Shown: positions 22,018 through 33,169, counted from the first letter of the stretch. The stretch is DNA of 64,000 bases from Sipunculus nudus (GCA_026874595.1 CM049316.1:58473676-58537675), one strand, 5' to 3'. Translations and numbers: made by a program. The notes: generated by a model from the letters alone, not told the origin.

Positions 22018-22870
22018 TAAGATAAGAAAAGATAAGCCTTTATTCATCATGCAAGGCATGAAATTCAGTTTGCAAGCATTTACAGCACATATATAGACAC
22101 CTACAGTTATTGTACATGAGTCAAGTACAGACATTATAGCACATCAAAGACAATTAAAGCACATCACTGGCATTATATTAATTATATCACAGGCATTATA
22201 GCACTTCACAGGTATTATACATACGCAAGAATGAGCTAATCTATACTTCATAAAATATATACATTTCCTATAACACTTACCTCGCAGTGCCATTTAACAA
22301 TCTTATACTAGTGGGAATGAAACTTCTCCTGTGTCTTGCTGTGCGGCAATGTTCAGCCCTTAGTCTTTTTCCCGACCTCAGAGTATCATTAAAACAAGAC
22401 AGTTCATGTGTTGAATCAGCCCTGATACACTGTGCCCTTCGTGTGACACAGCAGCAATAGAGTTCATTCATCAGCTTTACAATCTTGAGACCCTACTTTA
22501 TCCCTGCACAAACAATTCTTCCCAGTTTGTTTTTGGATGCTACAGTGCAATTTCCGAACCAGCTTGTAATACAGAATGTTAGCTCTGATAAATAAGTTCC
22601 ATTATTTTGGTATCAACATTCATCCGGTACAGTTTTCTCAGGAAAAACAATCTCATATTTGCCTTTTTATAAATGGTTTGCACATTAGCTTCAAAATTAA
22701 ATTTGTCGACTATTATTGTACCCAGATATTTGTATTCTGTTGGAACTTTGGAAGATTAGCATCTCGGTCCTCTCTGAAGCACCTTCATGGGTTCCAGCCT
22801 GGTATACATGGTTTCGCCGTATATCTTACCTGGGTTTCACCATAAGCTGTTTACACCTCGTCAAAGTAGA
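22018..22870 (-). pseudogene. 5'-truncated LINE, reverse-transcriptase C-terminus and 3' UTR
   Basis: On the minus strand, about 22745-22580 reads 'TEYKYLGTIIVDKFNFEAN' then 'KKANMRLFFLRKLYRMNV'. An open stretch at 22471-22277 reads 'LRAEHCRTARHRRSFIPT' then 'SIRLLNG'. These are the C-terminal phrases of jockey/CR1/Rex-like LINE polymerases (YKYLGT.I, RLFFLRKL, R.SFIP.AIRLLN). In-frame stops, for example after LIYQS, show it is dead. The 3' UTR contains several 'ATTATAGCACATCAC'-like tandem copies and ends near 'GAATAAAGGCTTATC'. It belongs to a different lineage from the full-length element at 28.4-33.3 kb. Confidence 0.75.
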
Positions 22871-23948
22871 TTTAACTATAATGAGCCGAGGCCGTCATCA
22901 TACCCAGTGTTATCAAAAGGAAGAAATTTGTTCAATATATACACTAACGTACACATCATATACCCGTGAAGCATAACACTAAGAACGTTGACTCAACCTG
23001 AAAGGCATCTTGCGCGGATACAGTCCTTTCTCCCGAAGCTTCTGCTTTTTTATATGCGTTCATAGGAAGCCTCCGTGTCTAAAAAAATCGAAATCAGGGT
23101 TCTGAAAATAAGACAAAACCATAAAAAAATTCATGGAAATGTTCTCATTATGGCCCAGGTAGGTGGGACAAACATGTCAAGACACATGTTTTGCACAGCC
23201 ACATTGCACATGTGGCTGAATATATAATTAATTAGGTCCTTTAGAGGTACAATTGACACTAGGTGCGCACCATTATTAAGATCAAATAGGAACGCCTGGC
23301 GCCTAAACCTGATGAATAATAGTGTTCATAGCTAGGGTATCTTCTATCTTATGTGATACATATATTGTTAGTGCTTTTCTCATTTTTCTATTGCCTCGCC
23401 CTATTTAGACAGTTTGTTTAACCATAATATCGCACCTATTCTACAATCGCTCTCCTTTAGAATTCCATATTAAAGTATGATAATTGTGATTGCCAGAATT
23501 TGTATAATATCCCGCTGATGAAATGGACAATTTAATAATATATTTTAAGACAACACTAATAACAATTTTAAAGCGCGGACTATATATAGTTGCTTCAAGT
23601 TCCTTTTGTTAACATTATATAAACGTGAGCGGTGCTCCGAAATCCCTCTGAGTCAGGACGTGAACTTTCATGACATATTTTTAATTTTTTTATGAATTAT
23701 TACATGTAACTTGTTTCACATTAAGAAAACAATTATCATAAACTAGCTGATAAACACGGTATACCGGGATTTTTACTGGAATTGGGGAGATATATAAACT
23801 GACATGTGGAATGTTGGCTCATTTTTTATTCTTAAAGTTAATAGAAAATATAGGTTTTCAGTGGGATACAGTCTCAACAAGATATGTATAAATAATTTTT
23901 CTATTTATTTTGTGGAGCTGTGCTCGTAGCAAGAAATTCATACCCCGG

Positions 23949-24004
23949 TATAGAACAAGAATATACGGGGTGATCCGACTTTTTCTGTGTATTCTTGTTC
24001 TATA
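23949..24004. other. Inverted repeat / hairpin
   Basis: 18-nt arms at 23949-23966 and 23987-24004 match at 17 of 18 positions (arm core TAGAACAAGAATA) around a 20-nt loop. The palindrome ATACCCCGGTAT occurs next to it (about 23940) and again near 24047. Function unknown. Confidence 0.6.
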
Positions 24005-24600
24005 TCTCCATTCGATGGACCAGCATGGCCATTCAAACATCTCTCCATACCCCGGTATGTTTATCTTGAAGACCTGGTCAGTGTTGATGTTTACATTGCG
24101 AACCGGAATGAGACGCGGGGCGTTCAGGTTTTCGATTATATTTGACTGGATCCTCTCATTGGACGTATAAAGATTAGGTTGATGTGAGGAAAACATGAAA
24201 GATTTATTAAATGTGCGTTACAAGAAAACTGTTCCTGCAGAAAGAAACAGAATAATGCATACCTCGTAAGTAGCAGAAGCAAACCCAATGGGACTCCATG
24301 CAGAGGGTCCGTATCCCATTTTCTGACCGCAACCTTTTTTTTAATCGATCAGACACATTTTGAGGCCTGAAACCCTCGCCACCATTCCGCCCCACCCAAC
24401 CCATGTTCCTGAAATTGGGACCTTGAATTAGGTTTTTTATTAATCCTCCTACCCGGGTTGAACCCACCATTTTATAAAGCGAGAAACGTGTTTTCTCCTT
24501 AACTGACCACCCACGTGGGTTAGAGCCTAAGTCAAGTGTAAGGCCACATATTCTCAGATCCCTTACTGAAAGCAAGCGTTATTCATATGAACAATAGTAA

Positions 24601-25105
24601 TTAAAGGGACATAATCAGGACCTAAATTATGGCTAATTCTTTCACACTGTCAGTTCAGTTTTGCTTTATACAAATGTTTCCCAGCAAAACCATCCAAGCA
24701 CACGGTCTCATTTCCTCGCATACGGCTGTTTTACACCATGTTATAGCTCTGCGTGTTGGTAAACACAGTCTGTTTACCATAACAAGGCCACGTGACCGGA
24801 GGTCCGATTAAGAGGGACAACTAGCTGTGTTTCAGCCAGCAGAAATATATATTACATTTTTTGGGCCAAGTCAGACCGGGCATCTCCTGATTGACACGTG
24901 TTTTGGCTCAGTGGTGCACACGGCCCCAAACGCTGTGTTTATGTTGACACCTTTCATCGCGCCCGGTCCACTGTTTGACATTTGTTTACAGGAGAAAGCA
25001 ATCGGTTTCAGGGCAATATTTAGGCAGGCACATATTTATTTTAAAGGAAAGAAGCTATTTTTCGTGTTAACTCAACATGCTTTATAGGTGATTGGGCCCC
25101 TTTAA
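24601..25105. mobile_element. TTAA-flanked MITE, copy 2
   Basis: Same family and orientation as 21446-21943, with TTAA at both ends. The two differ by scattered substitutions and small indels, implying separate old insertions rather than a local duplication. It ends with 'AACTCAACATGCTTTATAGG' before the right inverted terminus. Confidence 0.75.
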
Positions 25106-26990
25106 TCGTGTGTTTGAGGTTGAGTGACTACGATGCACGCGTTTCGGTCCCTGCCGAAGGCAGGTCGGCTGTGCTCGGTCTAACCTTGCAGGTCAGTAAA
25201 AACGGAAAAACATCACAGGAAATTTTATGTACAATAAAAATTATTTATTCTCATATCGCCTATGTCACTGCCTGGATAATAACCTTTAAACTGAGGTATG
25301 GGACAGTGTCATACGCAATGCAGTTTCAGAGAACACTGAGGACAAAAGGGGAGCGAATTCCTTTTATTAATATTAGATATTTAATTAAAAATACATATAT
25401 AGAGAAATGAAAAGTATTTCTAGACCTCAACACATTTATAATTATAGAGCTTGAATTATCCCTTTACAGAATAAACATTAACACTGTTACGGAACCTAAT
25501 ATAAACAGATCACGTATGCGTGATGAACACAAATTTGGTAATGGAGATAAAAAAAATCAGATTCTGTAACACGAGGCAGCGTGAAATGTCTAGGGGAATG
25601 AATACAGAAGTCAGTGGTTTTTTGTTAACATATAACTATAATGTATTTGTAAAACAACCCTAACATTACAATACACTAAATCAATATAATTATACAGTAA
25701 AACAGCGGTATAACAACAAATCAATACAATCACACAGTAAAATACACAAAGTGCATAGTACCTGGATACCACCACCGTCACAACGATAAGTTCTTTAAAT
25801 GTGTACTCTCGGTGAATGACAGGTGGGTTTTATGGGCAATATGATATGATATGGACTTTTGTTTAAAAAATAAACTTTTTTTGTATTAATATGTGATTTC
25901 CCAAGTATTAAGTAGTGTAATATAACATATGGTGTCACATATCCACAGATTAATACCACTGTTCGCAGTAGCCATTCTACATCATCGATATATTTATACT
26001 CCCGTAACGGAATCCACTTTTTATAGAAATAAAAAAATTAAGTCCTGAAAAATAAGTGATATGATGGGCTGAGATATGTTTACTCTTGGTATTCGCTGTA
26101 TCTAAAACCACACATGATTTCTTTTTGGGGGATTAAATTACCATCATATATCAAGAGGGGATCTTAATATAGCTTTATATTAACACAATATAAAGACATG
26201 GAATAGATTCATATTTACCTCTGCATAAAATCACATCTACTTTCAAATTGACACTAAATTACCCATAAACCCCTGGTTTATCGAGAAAAGCCACGGGGCT
26301 GGGAGTTATACTTAAAACCCCCGTTTTTTCCAACAATGAAAAATATCAATACAAGGTTTTCTGTTATGATTAATAAAATTAATCTTTTTACTGTTGATCC
26401 TAAAGACATGCCAGTATATAATGTATATGGTCTGATTTTGTGACAGGAGTATACATTAAGGTTAAAACGTCATTAGTTTCAAAATGGTCTTATTAAACTC
26501 TGGTTTGTCTGATGGCCATGTTGAATATGTTCTGACATCCCCCCCCCCCCCCAAAACAACTATTATCTGAAGTCAAATATTGTCTTTATTTTAAGAATTT
26601 TAATAGACACAGCATGTTATTCTTTCATTTTGAATTTGATTTATTCACAAAATGTGTGGCTGTGTCCAGATTTCAAACCCTAGATCACTTAACTTGGCTA
26701 AACTTCGTATTTCTCAAACATCAGTGGAATAATGGTTTTTCGAATGAATATTCATAAATTTACACACCGGTTCCAATTTACTATATTAAAGCTTCTTGGT
26801 GTATATAAAGCAGACTATACATTTTGCTTTCTGTCCTTAACTGATTATGTCATATTTAAATAAAACATGAACATATTAGCCTGTGAATATTTTTATAGGC
26901 ATGTGAACCTGACCTGTTACACAATTCAAACCCAGTAAGGTTCCGAGTTTACTTGTAATTTTATTCATCTTAATGTGTTTTTTTTCTCAT
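25106..26990. other. No gene recognised
   Basis: AT-rich, with a poly-C run near 26540. It may hold the left end of the decayed DNA transposon whose YqaJ exon starts at 27001, but no inverted terminus was identified. Confidence 0.4.
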
Positions 26991-27000
26991 TTTTTTCCAG

Positions 27001-28320
27001 GTTAAACATTCACCAAGACTGAATAAAAAAGCATTGGTTCCATGGGTGATCACACAGAAGGTTGGATTAGTTCTTGCTGGTCACTGTGCCTGTATGGCAG
27101 GACTTGAAGAGGTTTGTAGTCATGTTCGGCACTTCTGTTTACGGTGGATGCAAACGTTTGACTGCGCGACTACAAAGACTGTCACACAGCAACCGGCCTA
27201 CTGGCTAATGCCAACTGGTATTTCAAGGTAGAGTACAACCCAGTGCTAACCATAATTGATTTAGTTCACACATGTCATTAAAGATAAAACTTGACAGTGG
27301 CATCGTGAGCAATCCAGGTCCATCTATCTATCCTGCTCAGTCTGCTAAGCTGCAAGATGTTCCAGAGGCAACCGATGATGACTTCTCAGCTTTCTAGCAT
27401 TCACTGCATGGGACACCAAGCAAACTATCTTTACTGGCCATCACGCATGAATTTGCTGAGGAATATGTACTTGCAGCTATTGGGGATACAGACCCTCAAG
27501 TGCTCACAGAACTTTGTAGCCATGATTTTGTTGAATTATCAAGTGAACAGCCTCATGAAAAATATATGTGTGCTTTTGTAAATATCAGACTTTCAGTAGT
27601 ATCGTGTCTAAATGTTGAAAGGTTGATAAGAGAGGTCTAACAGAAAGGAATGGTTAGGGTAAAGAGCTGGGAGGGTGACTGCTTCTCGAGACATGACTGT
27701 ATTGGCAACATCACTGGACAACCCATCTAGAAGTCTGATTTACAGCATCTGTTACCCAGAGAGGTTTTCTTTCAGTACAAGAGCAACTCAGTGAGGTTGT
27801 GATCATGCGAAAGTGGCACTGGAAAATTATTGTACATTAATGTCTAAAAATCATAAAACTTCAAATGTGATAGGTGGTTTGATATTGGATCCTGATGATC
27901 TATATATTAAATGTGAACGTTGAGGCAATGATCTGCTAGAAGTGAAGTGCCCGTATTGTTTACGCAATGACACGTTACAGAACGTTGACAGTGAGACTTC
28001 TTGCTTAGAGATGATTGATGGAAATTAGTCCTTAAAGACATTAAAGCATATTATCACAAAGTGCAGGCTCAGTTATCGATATGTATAAAATAATATGTTG
28101 TCTTTTTTGTGAACAAAGGCAGATCTGCATGTTGAGAGACTTGAATCAGTTGCAGAAACACAGGATGCCATTGTAGAAAAGAGCAGGACCTTCTTTTTAA
28201 AAAAGCATTGTTACCTAAACTGATTGCACAGGTTTATTCAAGATCAATTCCTGCTGAGGTCATGTACAGTCACGAAACCTGAATGCTGCTCTAGAAACCT
28301 TTTGAGGAATCTTGTACTAG
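27001..28320 (+). pseudogene. SWIM zinc finger / YqaJ-type nuclease pseudogene (ISL2EU-like transposon ORF)
   Basis: After an acceptor-like 'CTCATTTTTTTCCAG', the first frame reads 'LAGHCACMAGLEEVCSHV', a SWIM-type C-x-C...C-x-H finger. Further on, in shifting frames, come 'QSAKLQDVPEATDDDFSAF', 'EFAEEYVLAAIGD', 'WGCDH' and 'LLEVKCPYC', then 'AYYHKVQAQLSICI' and 'RLESVAETQDAIVEKS'. This order (SWIM, then a YqaJ/lambda-exonuclease fold with E-x-K) is the common invertebrate YqaJ family, which ISL2EU transposons encode beside a DDE transposase. Multiple stops and frameshifts make it dead, and the GASPDG-type acidic motif is lost. A converging transposase remnant lies across the LINE insertion. 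Confidence 0.75.
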
Positions 28321-28427
28321 AAAGAAAGTGAAATCAGGGAAACAGTCTAATTAATAAGACCAGTAGTACATGTTTATTTGACAACAACTGTTTGAAACCA
28401 AGTCTGGCCACATTGCTCATAACATAA

Positions 28428-28440
28428 TGAAATATGTCTA
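28428..28440. repeat. Target-site duplication, left copy (13 bp)
   Basis: TGAAATATGTCTA here is repeated exactly at 33306-33318, immediately outside the two ends of the non-LTR retrotransposon. Confidence 0.95.
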
Positions 28441-28600
28441 GAAGAAGAAGAAATTTATTGTAGAAAAAGGCCTTGTGGCCCATGGTACAAATATAAACAT
28501 AAATAAATGCAATTGAACAATAAACATGTAACATGATAACATGCAGTTAATACATACATATAAACATGGTTGTGTTACCTGCTGTTGTGTTGTTTCATAA
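28441..28600 (-). other. LINE 3' UTR and tail
   Basis: Read on the minus strand it ends '...GGGCCACAAGGCCTTTTTC', then 'TACAATAAATTTC' and (TTC)n. GGCC-ACAA-GGCC at 28480-28469 can form a short stem-loop next to the end, a position where LINE reverse transcriptases commonly recognise their RNA. AATAAA doubles as a polyadenylation signal. Confidence 0.75.
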
Positions 28601-31600
28601 TCATAAAGTTTCTGTCACATCAAGTTCTTTCTTTAATTTGTTAACCTGAAATAAATATTTAGCTACATTCAAAAGGACATTAAAAGACTGAGTTTTTAAT
28701 AGCTTAATTAAACCATATATATTTTTTGGAATTTCCTTGAAAGATGTAAAAAATTCTTTTCTGATATTTTCATATCTAGAGCAATAAAATAAAACATGTA
28801 TCTCATCTTCAACCTCATCTTGGTCACACATTTTACAGATCCTCATTTCTCTGGGTACATTATATCTCCTTCCAATTTCAATTTCATAGCAATGGTCACT
28901 TAATCTAAATTTTGATAAAGCTTGTCTGTATACAAATGCCATATTATATAAATATTTTTCTGGTTCTATTGCTGATTTAATTTCACTATATATACTAAGC
29001 TTAGATTTACTTTGGATTTCTGCTAACATTTCTTGCTGGCTATTGTCTTTAACCCTTTGTACAAACATATTCACAAACATTTTTCTGTCACCTACACTTT
29101 GCTCAAGCCATACAAAACTAAAACCATATCTGTTTAACAGCAGTTTTATATCTGTCACCCATGTGCTTCTTCCTATATCATCTAATTGTTTGAGAGTGTT
29201 ATAACATAATCTTGGGTATCTAGAATTTTCCATTGAGATAATTTTTAACCAATAACTTATACATCTTTTAAAATATATACAGTGTAGAGGGTACCTTCCA
29301 CATTCTAATATGGCAGCAGTATTTACTGTTTTTTTACTCACACCAAGGAGTTGCTTACAAACACGTGATTGCATACATTCTATTTTTGGTCTTGGAATGG
29401 ACCCCCATATTTCTGAACCATAAAGTAGTGAAGGGACTATAACTTTCTCAAAAATAGTCAAAATGACTGATAACGACATTTTACCACATTTTGATTCACA
29501 ACTCTTTATAATATTTAAACCTTTACTTGTTTTCAACATAAGTATATTTAAATATTGGTTCCATTTCAGTGATGAAGAGAACATAACTCCTAAATATGTA
29601 TAACTATTAACATTTAAAAGCTTTTTACCCTTGAAATACCATTTCTCATTTTGCTTTACCGTTCCTCCCCTTCTAAATACCATAGATTTAGTTTTATCAA
29701 TATTGACTTGCACACCCCATCTGTCACAGAATTTTTCTAAAATGTTCAATAAGCTTTGAAGTCTTCCAACTGAGTCTCCAATGAGACAAATGTCATCTGC
29801 AAAGGCCAAAATATTTATATCTCTGTGTTGTAATGACATCTGAATACCAGGAAGCTGTGTTTCATGAACCATTTCAAAGAATGTGTTAAGATATAAAATA
29901 AATAATATTGGGCTTAATAAGCAACCTTGTCTTGTACCATTAAAACATTTAAATTCTTCCGTTAAACCACTGTCTACCTTGACACAACAAGTTAACTTTT
30001 CAAACATGGATTTTAATACCTTAATTATGTTTCCATGAATCCCTATTTTAATTAATCTGTATAAAAGTAACTTATGTGAAATTCTATCAAAAGCTTTGCT
30101 AAAATCGACAAAAACACAATAAACCCTCCCTTTTTTCTTGCTTAAATATTTCTGTATTATTGCTTGTAATGTAAAAATTTGGTCTGTAGTGGAATAACCT
30201 TGTCTATATCCAGCTTGACATTCATATAATTTTTGGTTTTCTATGGCCCATCTTGTTATTCTTGAACAGAGAATTTTAGTAAATATCTTTCCTGTAGTAT
30301 TTAACAAGGCAATCCCTCTATAATTATTCACATTATTATGATTTCCTGATTTATGTAAAGGGTGAAGTATTGCTTCTGTCCACCTCTTAGGAAAATGTCC
30401 AGTTACCATTATTTGATTAAATAGGATAGATAAATAAGGAATTATGATATTTTTGGTACATTTCAATACTTCTATAATGAGTCCATCAGTTCCAGGTGCC
30501 TTATTTACATTTGTGTTTTCAATACTCCACGTAATCTCACTTTCCAAAATAGCAGAATTAAGAATAGATGGGGAATTTTGAGAACACATTTCACAACATA
30601 AATCATGGTTTTCTAAATAATTATTAACATGCTTCTCAAATGAAGAATTTATCTCTACCTTAACATTGAGAAGGTCATTAAAATAAGTATACCATTCTTC
30701 TGGATTAATGTTTACATTTTTCCTTTGTACTCTTGTTAATAATTTTACTTCTTTCCAAAATTTATCTGGTTTATTTATTTTATCAATTAAAGAACATTGT
30801 AACTTGTGTTTATATTTCAACAATTTTTGCCTACAAATTCTTTTGAACTGCTGTTTTTTATTTTTGTATTCTTCCAAATGTAATAAATTTTTTGAATTCC
30901 TAAATTTGTTTAATACTGAATATTTAATCTTTTTCAGGGTTTCACACTGAGTGTCCCACCAGGCTGGTTGTCTTAATGATTTATTTTGTGCTGGTTTGGA
31001 CATGTGAGCACATGCAATTAACAAAATATTTTCTAAAATACTTACTGATTGATCAATTTCTTGATGATTAACTTCTGAATATAAAATATTATGCTTAAAG
31101 TCTGCAACTGTAACATTACCTGTCTGATCCAAAACATTCTGGTGCAAGGAATGTGCTAGTTCAGGTTTCCACTGGATTCTCTGATAAGGGTGCAGGTGCA
31201 TAGAGGAATACAATGATGTGTGCAGTTTGGTGCAAGTGAACCTACAACATATTGGAAAATGGTCAGACAAGTCAAAATCTAATATTTCAAAATCAGATAA
31301 ACAATGCATAATATCTACTGATAATACCATATAATCAACAATGCTAGCACCATTATAGGATACACATGTGAACTGACCTTCAGTATCATTTATGGTTCTA
31401 CCATTTAATATACAGAGATTATTACTTATGCAAAAATCAAGTAACATTCTTCCATATTTATTGACTATTTTGTCTTTAGAACAACGCTCTTTTATTGAAT
31501 CTTTTTCAATTGTAATAAGATCATTTATCATATCTGAATCTGCCTTACATGGATTTATATAATCTTGTATATTCCCAGTTCTGGCATTAAGATCTCCAGC

Positions 31601-32176
31601 TATAAATACATTTGCATCTGGATATTTAGCTTTCAATATATATAATTTTTCTTCTAGAATACTGATACCATCTGTTTGTTCTAAGTATATTGGTGAGCCA
31701 TCTGGTGATATATATGTAAATATCATAATAATATTATTATCAATATCAATAATTCTACCATTCATTAGGAGTACAACCATGTCTTGAAAATGATCATATA
31801 TGCGATGAACATAAGTACAAAATATATCTTTTACAAACACAGATACACCACCAGAATTTCTTCCTTTATCTGCCTTTTTGCGTGTTTTAGAAAAGCATGT
31901 AAATCCCATCATCATATCATCAAATTCTGAATCATATGCACCCCAAGTTTCACACAAACTAATGATATCATAATTTATCAGTAAGTTTTTCATTTCATTA
32001 CTTTGTTGTTTGTATTTAAGTCCTTGACAATTCCAGGATACAATTTTAAAGTTTCTGTCTGTATTTACATTATTTCTAAGATTATCTGTATTATCCGTTT
32101 CTTTTGTAGGTAATGTATATCTGTTATTCTCATATTGTATTAAATTGTTCACATATTCTCCTGGGCCACGGCCCAA
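28601..32176 (-). CDS. LINE ORF2: APE endonuclease, reverse transcriptase, CCHC knuckle
   Basis: About 1191 codons after the ORF1 stop. Counting from TTG at 32176, the endonuclease (about 43-315) shows SWN (N49), CETW (E76), GDLN (D195, N197) and LSDH (D305, H306). The reverse transcriptase (about 555-870) shows APGTDG, YRGIALL, FVDFSKAFD (D691), TRQGCLLSP and AFADD (D794, D795). Near the end C1114, C1117, H1127 and C1132 form a CX2CX9HX4C knuckle. The protein would nick target DNA and prime cDNA synthesis there. There is no ATG before codon 62, which lies inside the endonuclease domain after N49. A full protein therefore needs UAG readthrough from ORF1, reinitiation at TTG or another near-cognate codon, or another mechanism. 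Confidence 0.93.
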   Translation of the reverse strand: MGRGPGEYVNNLIQYENNRYTLPTKETDNTDNLRNNVNTDRNFKIVSWNCQGLKYKQQSNEMKNLLINYDIISLCETWGAYDSEFDDMMMGFTCFSKTRKKADKGRNSGGVSVFVKDIFCTYVHRIYDHFQDMVVLLMNGRIIDIDNNIIMIFTYISPDGSPIYLEQTDGISILEEKLYILKAKYPDANVFIAGDLNARTGNIQDYINPCKADSDMINDLITIEKDSIKERCSKDKIVNKYGRMLLDFCISNNLCILNGRTINDTEGQFTCVSYNGASIVDYMVLSVDIMHCLSDFEILDFDLSDHFPICCRFTCTKLHTSLYSSMHLHPYQRIQWKPELAHSLHQNVLDQTGNVTVADFKHNILYSEVNHQEIDQSVSILENILLIACAHMSKPAQNKSLRQPAWWDTQCETLKKIKYSVLNKFRNSKNLLHLEEYKNKKQQFKRICRQKLLKYKHKLQCSLIDKINKPDKFWKEVKLLTRVQRKNVNINPEEWYTYFNDLLNVKVEINSSFEKHVNNYLENHDLCCEMCSQNSPSILNSAILESEITWSIENTNVNKAPGTDGLIIEVLKCTKNIIIPYLSILFNQIMVTGHFPKRWTEAILHPLHKSGNHNNVNNYRGIALLNTTGKIFTKILCSRITRWAIENQKLYECQAGYRQGYSTTDQIFTLQAIIQKYLSKKKGRVYCVFVDFSKAFDRISHKLLLYRLIKIGIHGNIIKVLKSMFEKLTCCVKVDSGLTEEFKCFNGTRQGCLLSPILFILYLNTFFEMVHETQLPGIQMSLQHRDINILAFADDICLIGDSVGRLQSLLNILEKFCDRWGVQVNIDKTKSMVFRRGGTVKQNEKWYFKGKKLLNVNSYTYLGVMFSSSLKWNQYLNILMLKTSKGLNIIKSCESKCGKMSLSVILTIFEKVIVPSLLYGSEIWGSIPRPKIECMQSRVCKQLLGVSKKTVNTAAILECGRYPLHCIYFKRCISYWLKIISMENSRYPRLCYNTLKQLDDIGRSTWVTDIKLLLNRYGFSFVWLEQSVGDRKMFVNMFVQRVKDNSQQEMLAEIQSKSKLSIYSEIKSAIEPEKYLYNMAFVYRQALSKFRLSDHCYEIEIGRRYNVPREMRICKMCDQDEVEDEIHVLFYCSRYENIRKEFFTSFKEIPKNIYGLIKLLKTQSFNVLLNVAKYLFQVNKLKKELDVTETL

Positions 32177-32182
32177 ACCCTA
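32162..32182 (-). promoter_or_regulatory. ORF1 UAG stop followed by GC hairpin: possible recoding site
   Basis: Minus strand reads GAA TAG GGT TTG GGC CGT GGC. TAG at 32182-32180 ends ORF1, and ORF2 continues in the same frame. Four nt downstream, TGGGC-CGTG-GCCCA (32175-32162) can form a 5-bp stem with a 4-nt loop. UAG followed by G and a nearby structure resembles known stop-readthrough signals, but the function here is inference. A chance point mutation in a once-continuous frame would look the same. Confidence 0.5.
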
Positions 32183-33169
32183 TTCATCATTCACACGTGA
32201 CCTCATCTCGAGAATATCAACGACTGAGTTTGTGTCTTCATCCCACTTGTACGTTTTACCGTTTATGATCAGTTTGTCATAGGACAAGTATGCAGTATTT
32301 CCAGCTTTCCGCGCATTCTCTAATTCATTGCCAAGAACCTTTCTAATCTGCCGCACACGATCACTGAAATCTTCTGTAAACTTTATGTCACTGCAAGATC
32401 CCTTTAGTTCTTTCCTTGCTGCAACCAGAACTGTTTGTTTACACTTAAATTTACTGAATTTAACGATTATAGGTCTAGTTTTAGAACTCCGTTTTGGCCC
32501 TATTCTATGCGCTCTTTCAATTTCAATTTCCTCTGAATTTTCAATTTTTAATTTGTCTTTCATCACCTTCCTCACTTTGTTTTCAGACATATCCCATGAT
32601 TCTTTAGAATCTTCTGGTATTCCATGTACAACTAAATTGTCCCTTCTCATTTGATCCTCTATCCTACTAATTTTATTTGTGAGGTTTTTGTTTTCTTTAG
32701 TCAGTGACTTTACCTGTCCTTGTAGCTCAAGTACTTGTTTCTCAAGTCTGATCAAAATGCTATCAGTATCTTTGGGGCCTAGGTTTTGTGTTGAACTACA
32801 AGTACTACCGGTGACACTGTCCCCGGTGGCAGCCAGTTGGTCGATAGACCCATTATCGCTCACCTGTTCTGTCACCATGCAATCAGGTTCCTGTGAGTCG
32901 TCTGTCGTGCTGCTTCTCAGAACACGCGTGTGTTCCAGTATTGTGCTTTGTACACTGGAACTTTTTGCCTTATTGCCTGTTTGTTTTGGGGGACCGGGGT
33001 TCAACTCAACGTCTCCAGACATTGTTAGCAGTATCGTCATGGATACAACAAGACGCAAGGTCAAGGACATACCTGTCAGTGTTATGGTCCCTGGCCGAAA
33101 CTTTTCTCGGATTCCCGGTTGAGCGTAGCAGCCTATCCTGGCCCTCCAGACGGTAATGCCAACTCCCAT
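32180..33169 (-). CDS. LINE ORF1: 2A peptide, coiled coil, RNA-binding RRM-like protein
   Basis: 329 codons from an ATG at 33169. Residues 34-49 (MSLTLRLVVSMTILLT) are hydrophobic and signal-like, directly followed by SGDVELNPGP (51-60), a canonical 2A ribosome-skipping motif predicted to separate G59 from P60. Residues 61-135 are low-complexity linker. Residues 138-178 form a coiled coil (LEKQVLELQGQVKSLTKEN). Residues 177-255 (DNLVVHGIPE ... RPIIVKFSKFKCKQ) and the following segment resemble the RRM and C-terminal domains of L1-type ORF1 proteins, which trimerise and coat the element RNA. Skipping would release a short leader peptide and a 270-residue RNA-binding body. The frame is intact and ends at TAG just before ORF2. 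Confidence 0.92.
   Translation of the reverse strand: MGVGITVWRARIGCYAQPGIREKFRPGTITLTGMSLTLRLVVSMTILLTMSGDVELNPGPPKQTGNKAKSSSVQSTILEHTRVLRSSTTDDSQEPDCMVTEQVSDNGSIDQLAATGDSVTGSTCSSTQNLGPKDTDSILIRLEKQVLELQGQVKSLTKENKNLTNKISRIEDQMRRDNLVVHGIPEDSKESWDMSENKVRKVMKDKLKIENSEEIEIERAHRIGPKRSSKTRPIIVKFSKFKCKQTVLVAARKELKGSCSDIKFTEDFSDRVRQIRKVLGNELENARKAGNTAYLSYDKLIINGKTYKWDEDTNSVVDILEMRSRVNDE
32990..33013 (-). promoter_or_regulatory. 2A ribosome-skipping motif (DVELNPGP)
   Basis: The codons spell D-V-E-L-N-P-G-P, an exact fit to D(V/I)ExNPGP. Such motifs are known in ORF1 of APE-type LINEs from sea urchins, molluscs and trypanosomatids. The preceding hydrophobic segment fits reports of signal-2A leaders that give dual targeting. 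Confidence 0.9.

Noticed and set aside
23858-24575. Minus-strand open frames of 112 and 122 codons
   Set aside because: They overlap a hairpin region and repeat-like sequence, with no recognisable domain and no splice context.
27034-27231. Stand-alone 65-codon gene with a SWIM finger
   Set aside because: The frame continues upstream to an acceptor-like site, and downstream homology continues in other frames, so it is one piece of the YqaJ pseudogene.
32174-32176. ORF2 starting with Met at 32176
   Set aside because: The codon is TTG (plus strand CAA), not ATG. It is kept only as a possible near-cognate start.
32328-33156. Open frames of 87-147 codons on the + strand across LINE ORF1
   Set aside because: Antisense to an intact, domain-bearing ORF; typical shadows.
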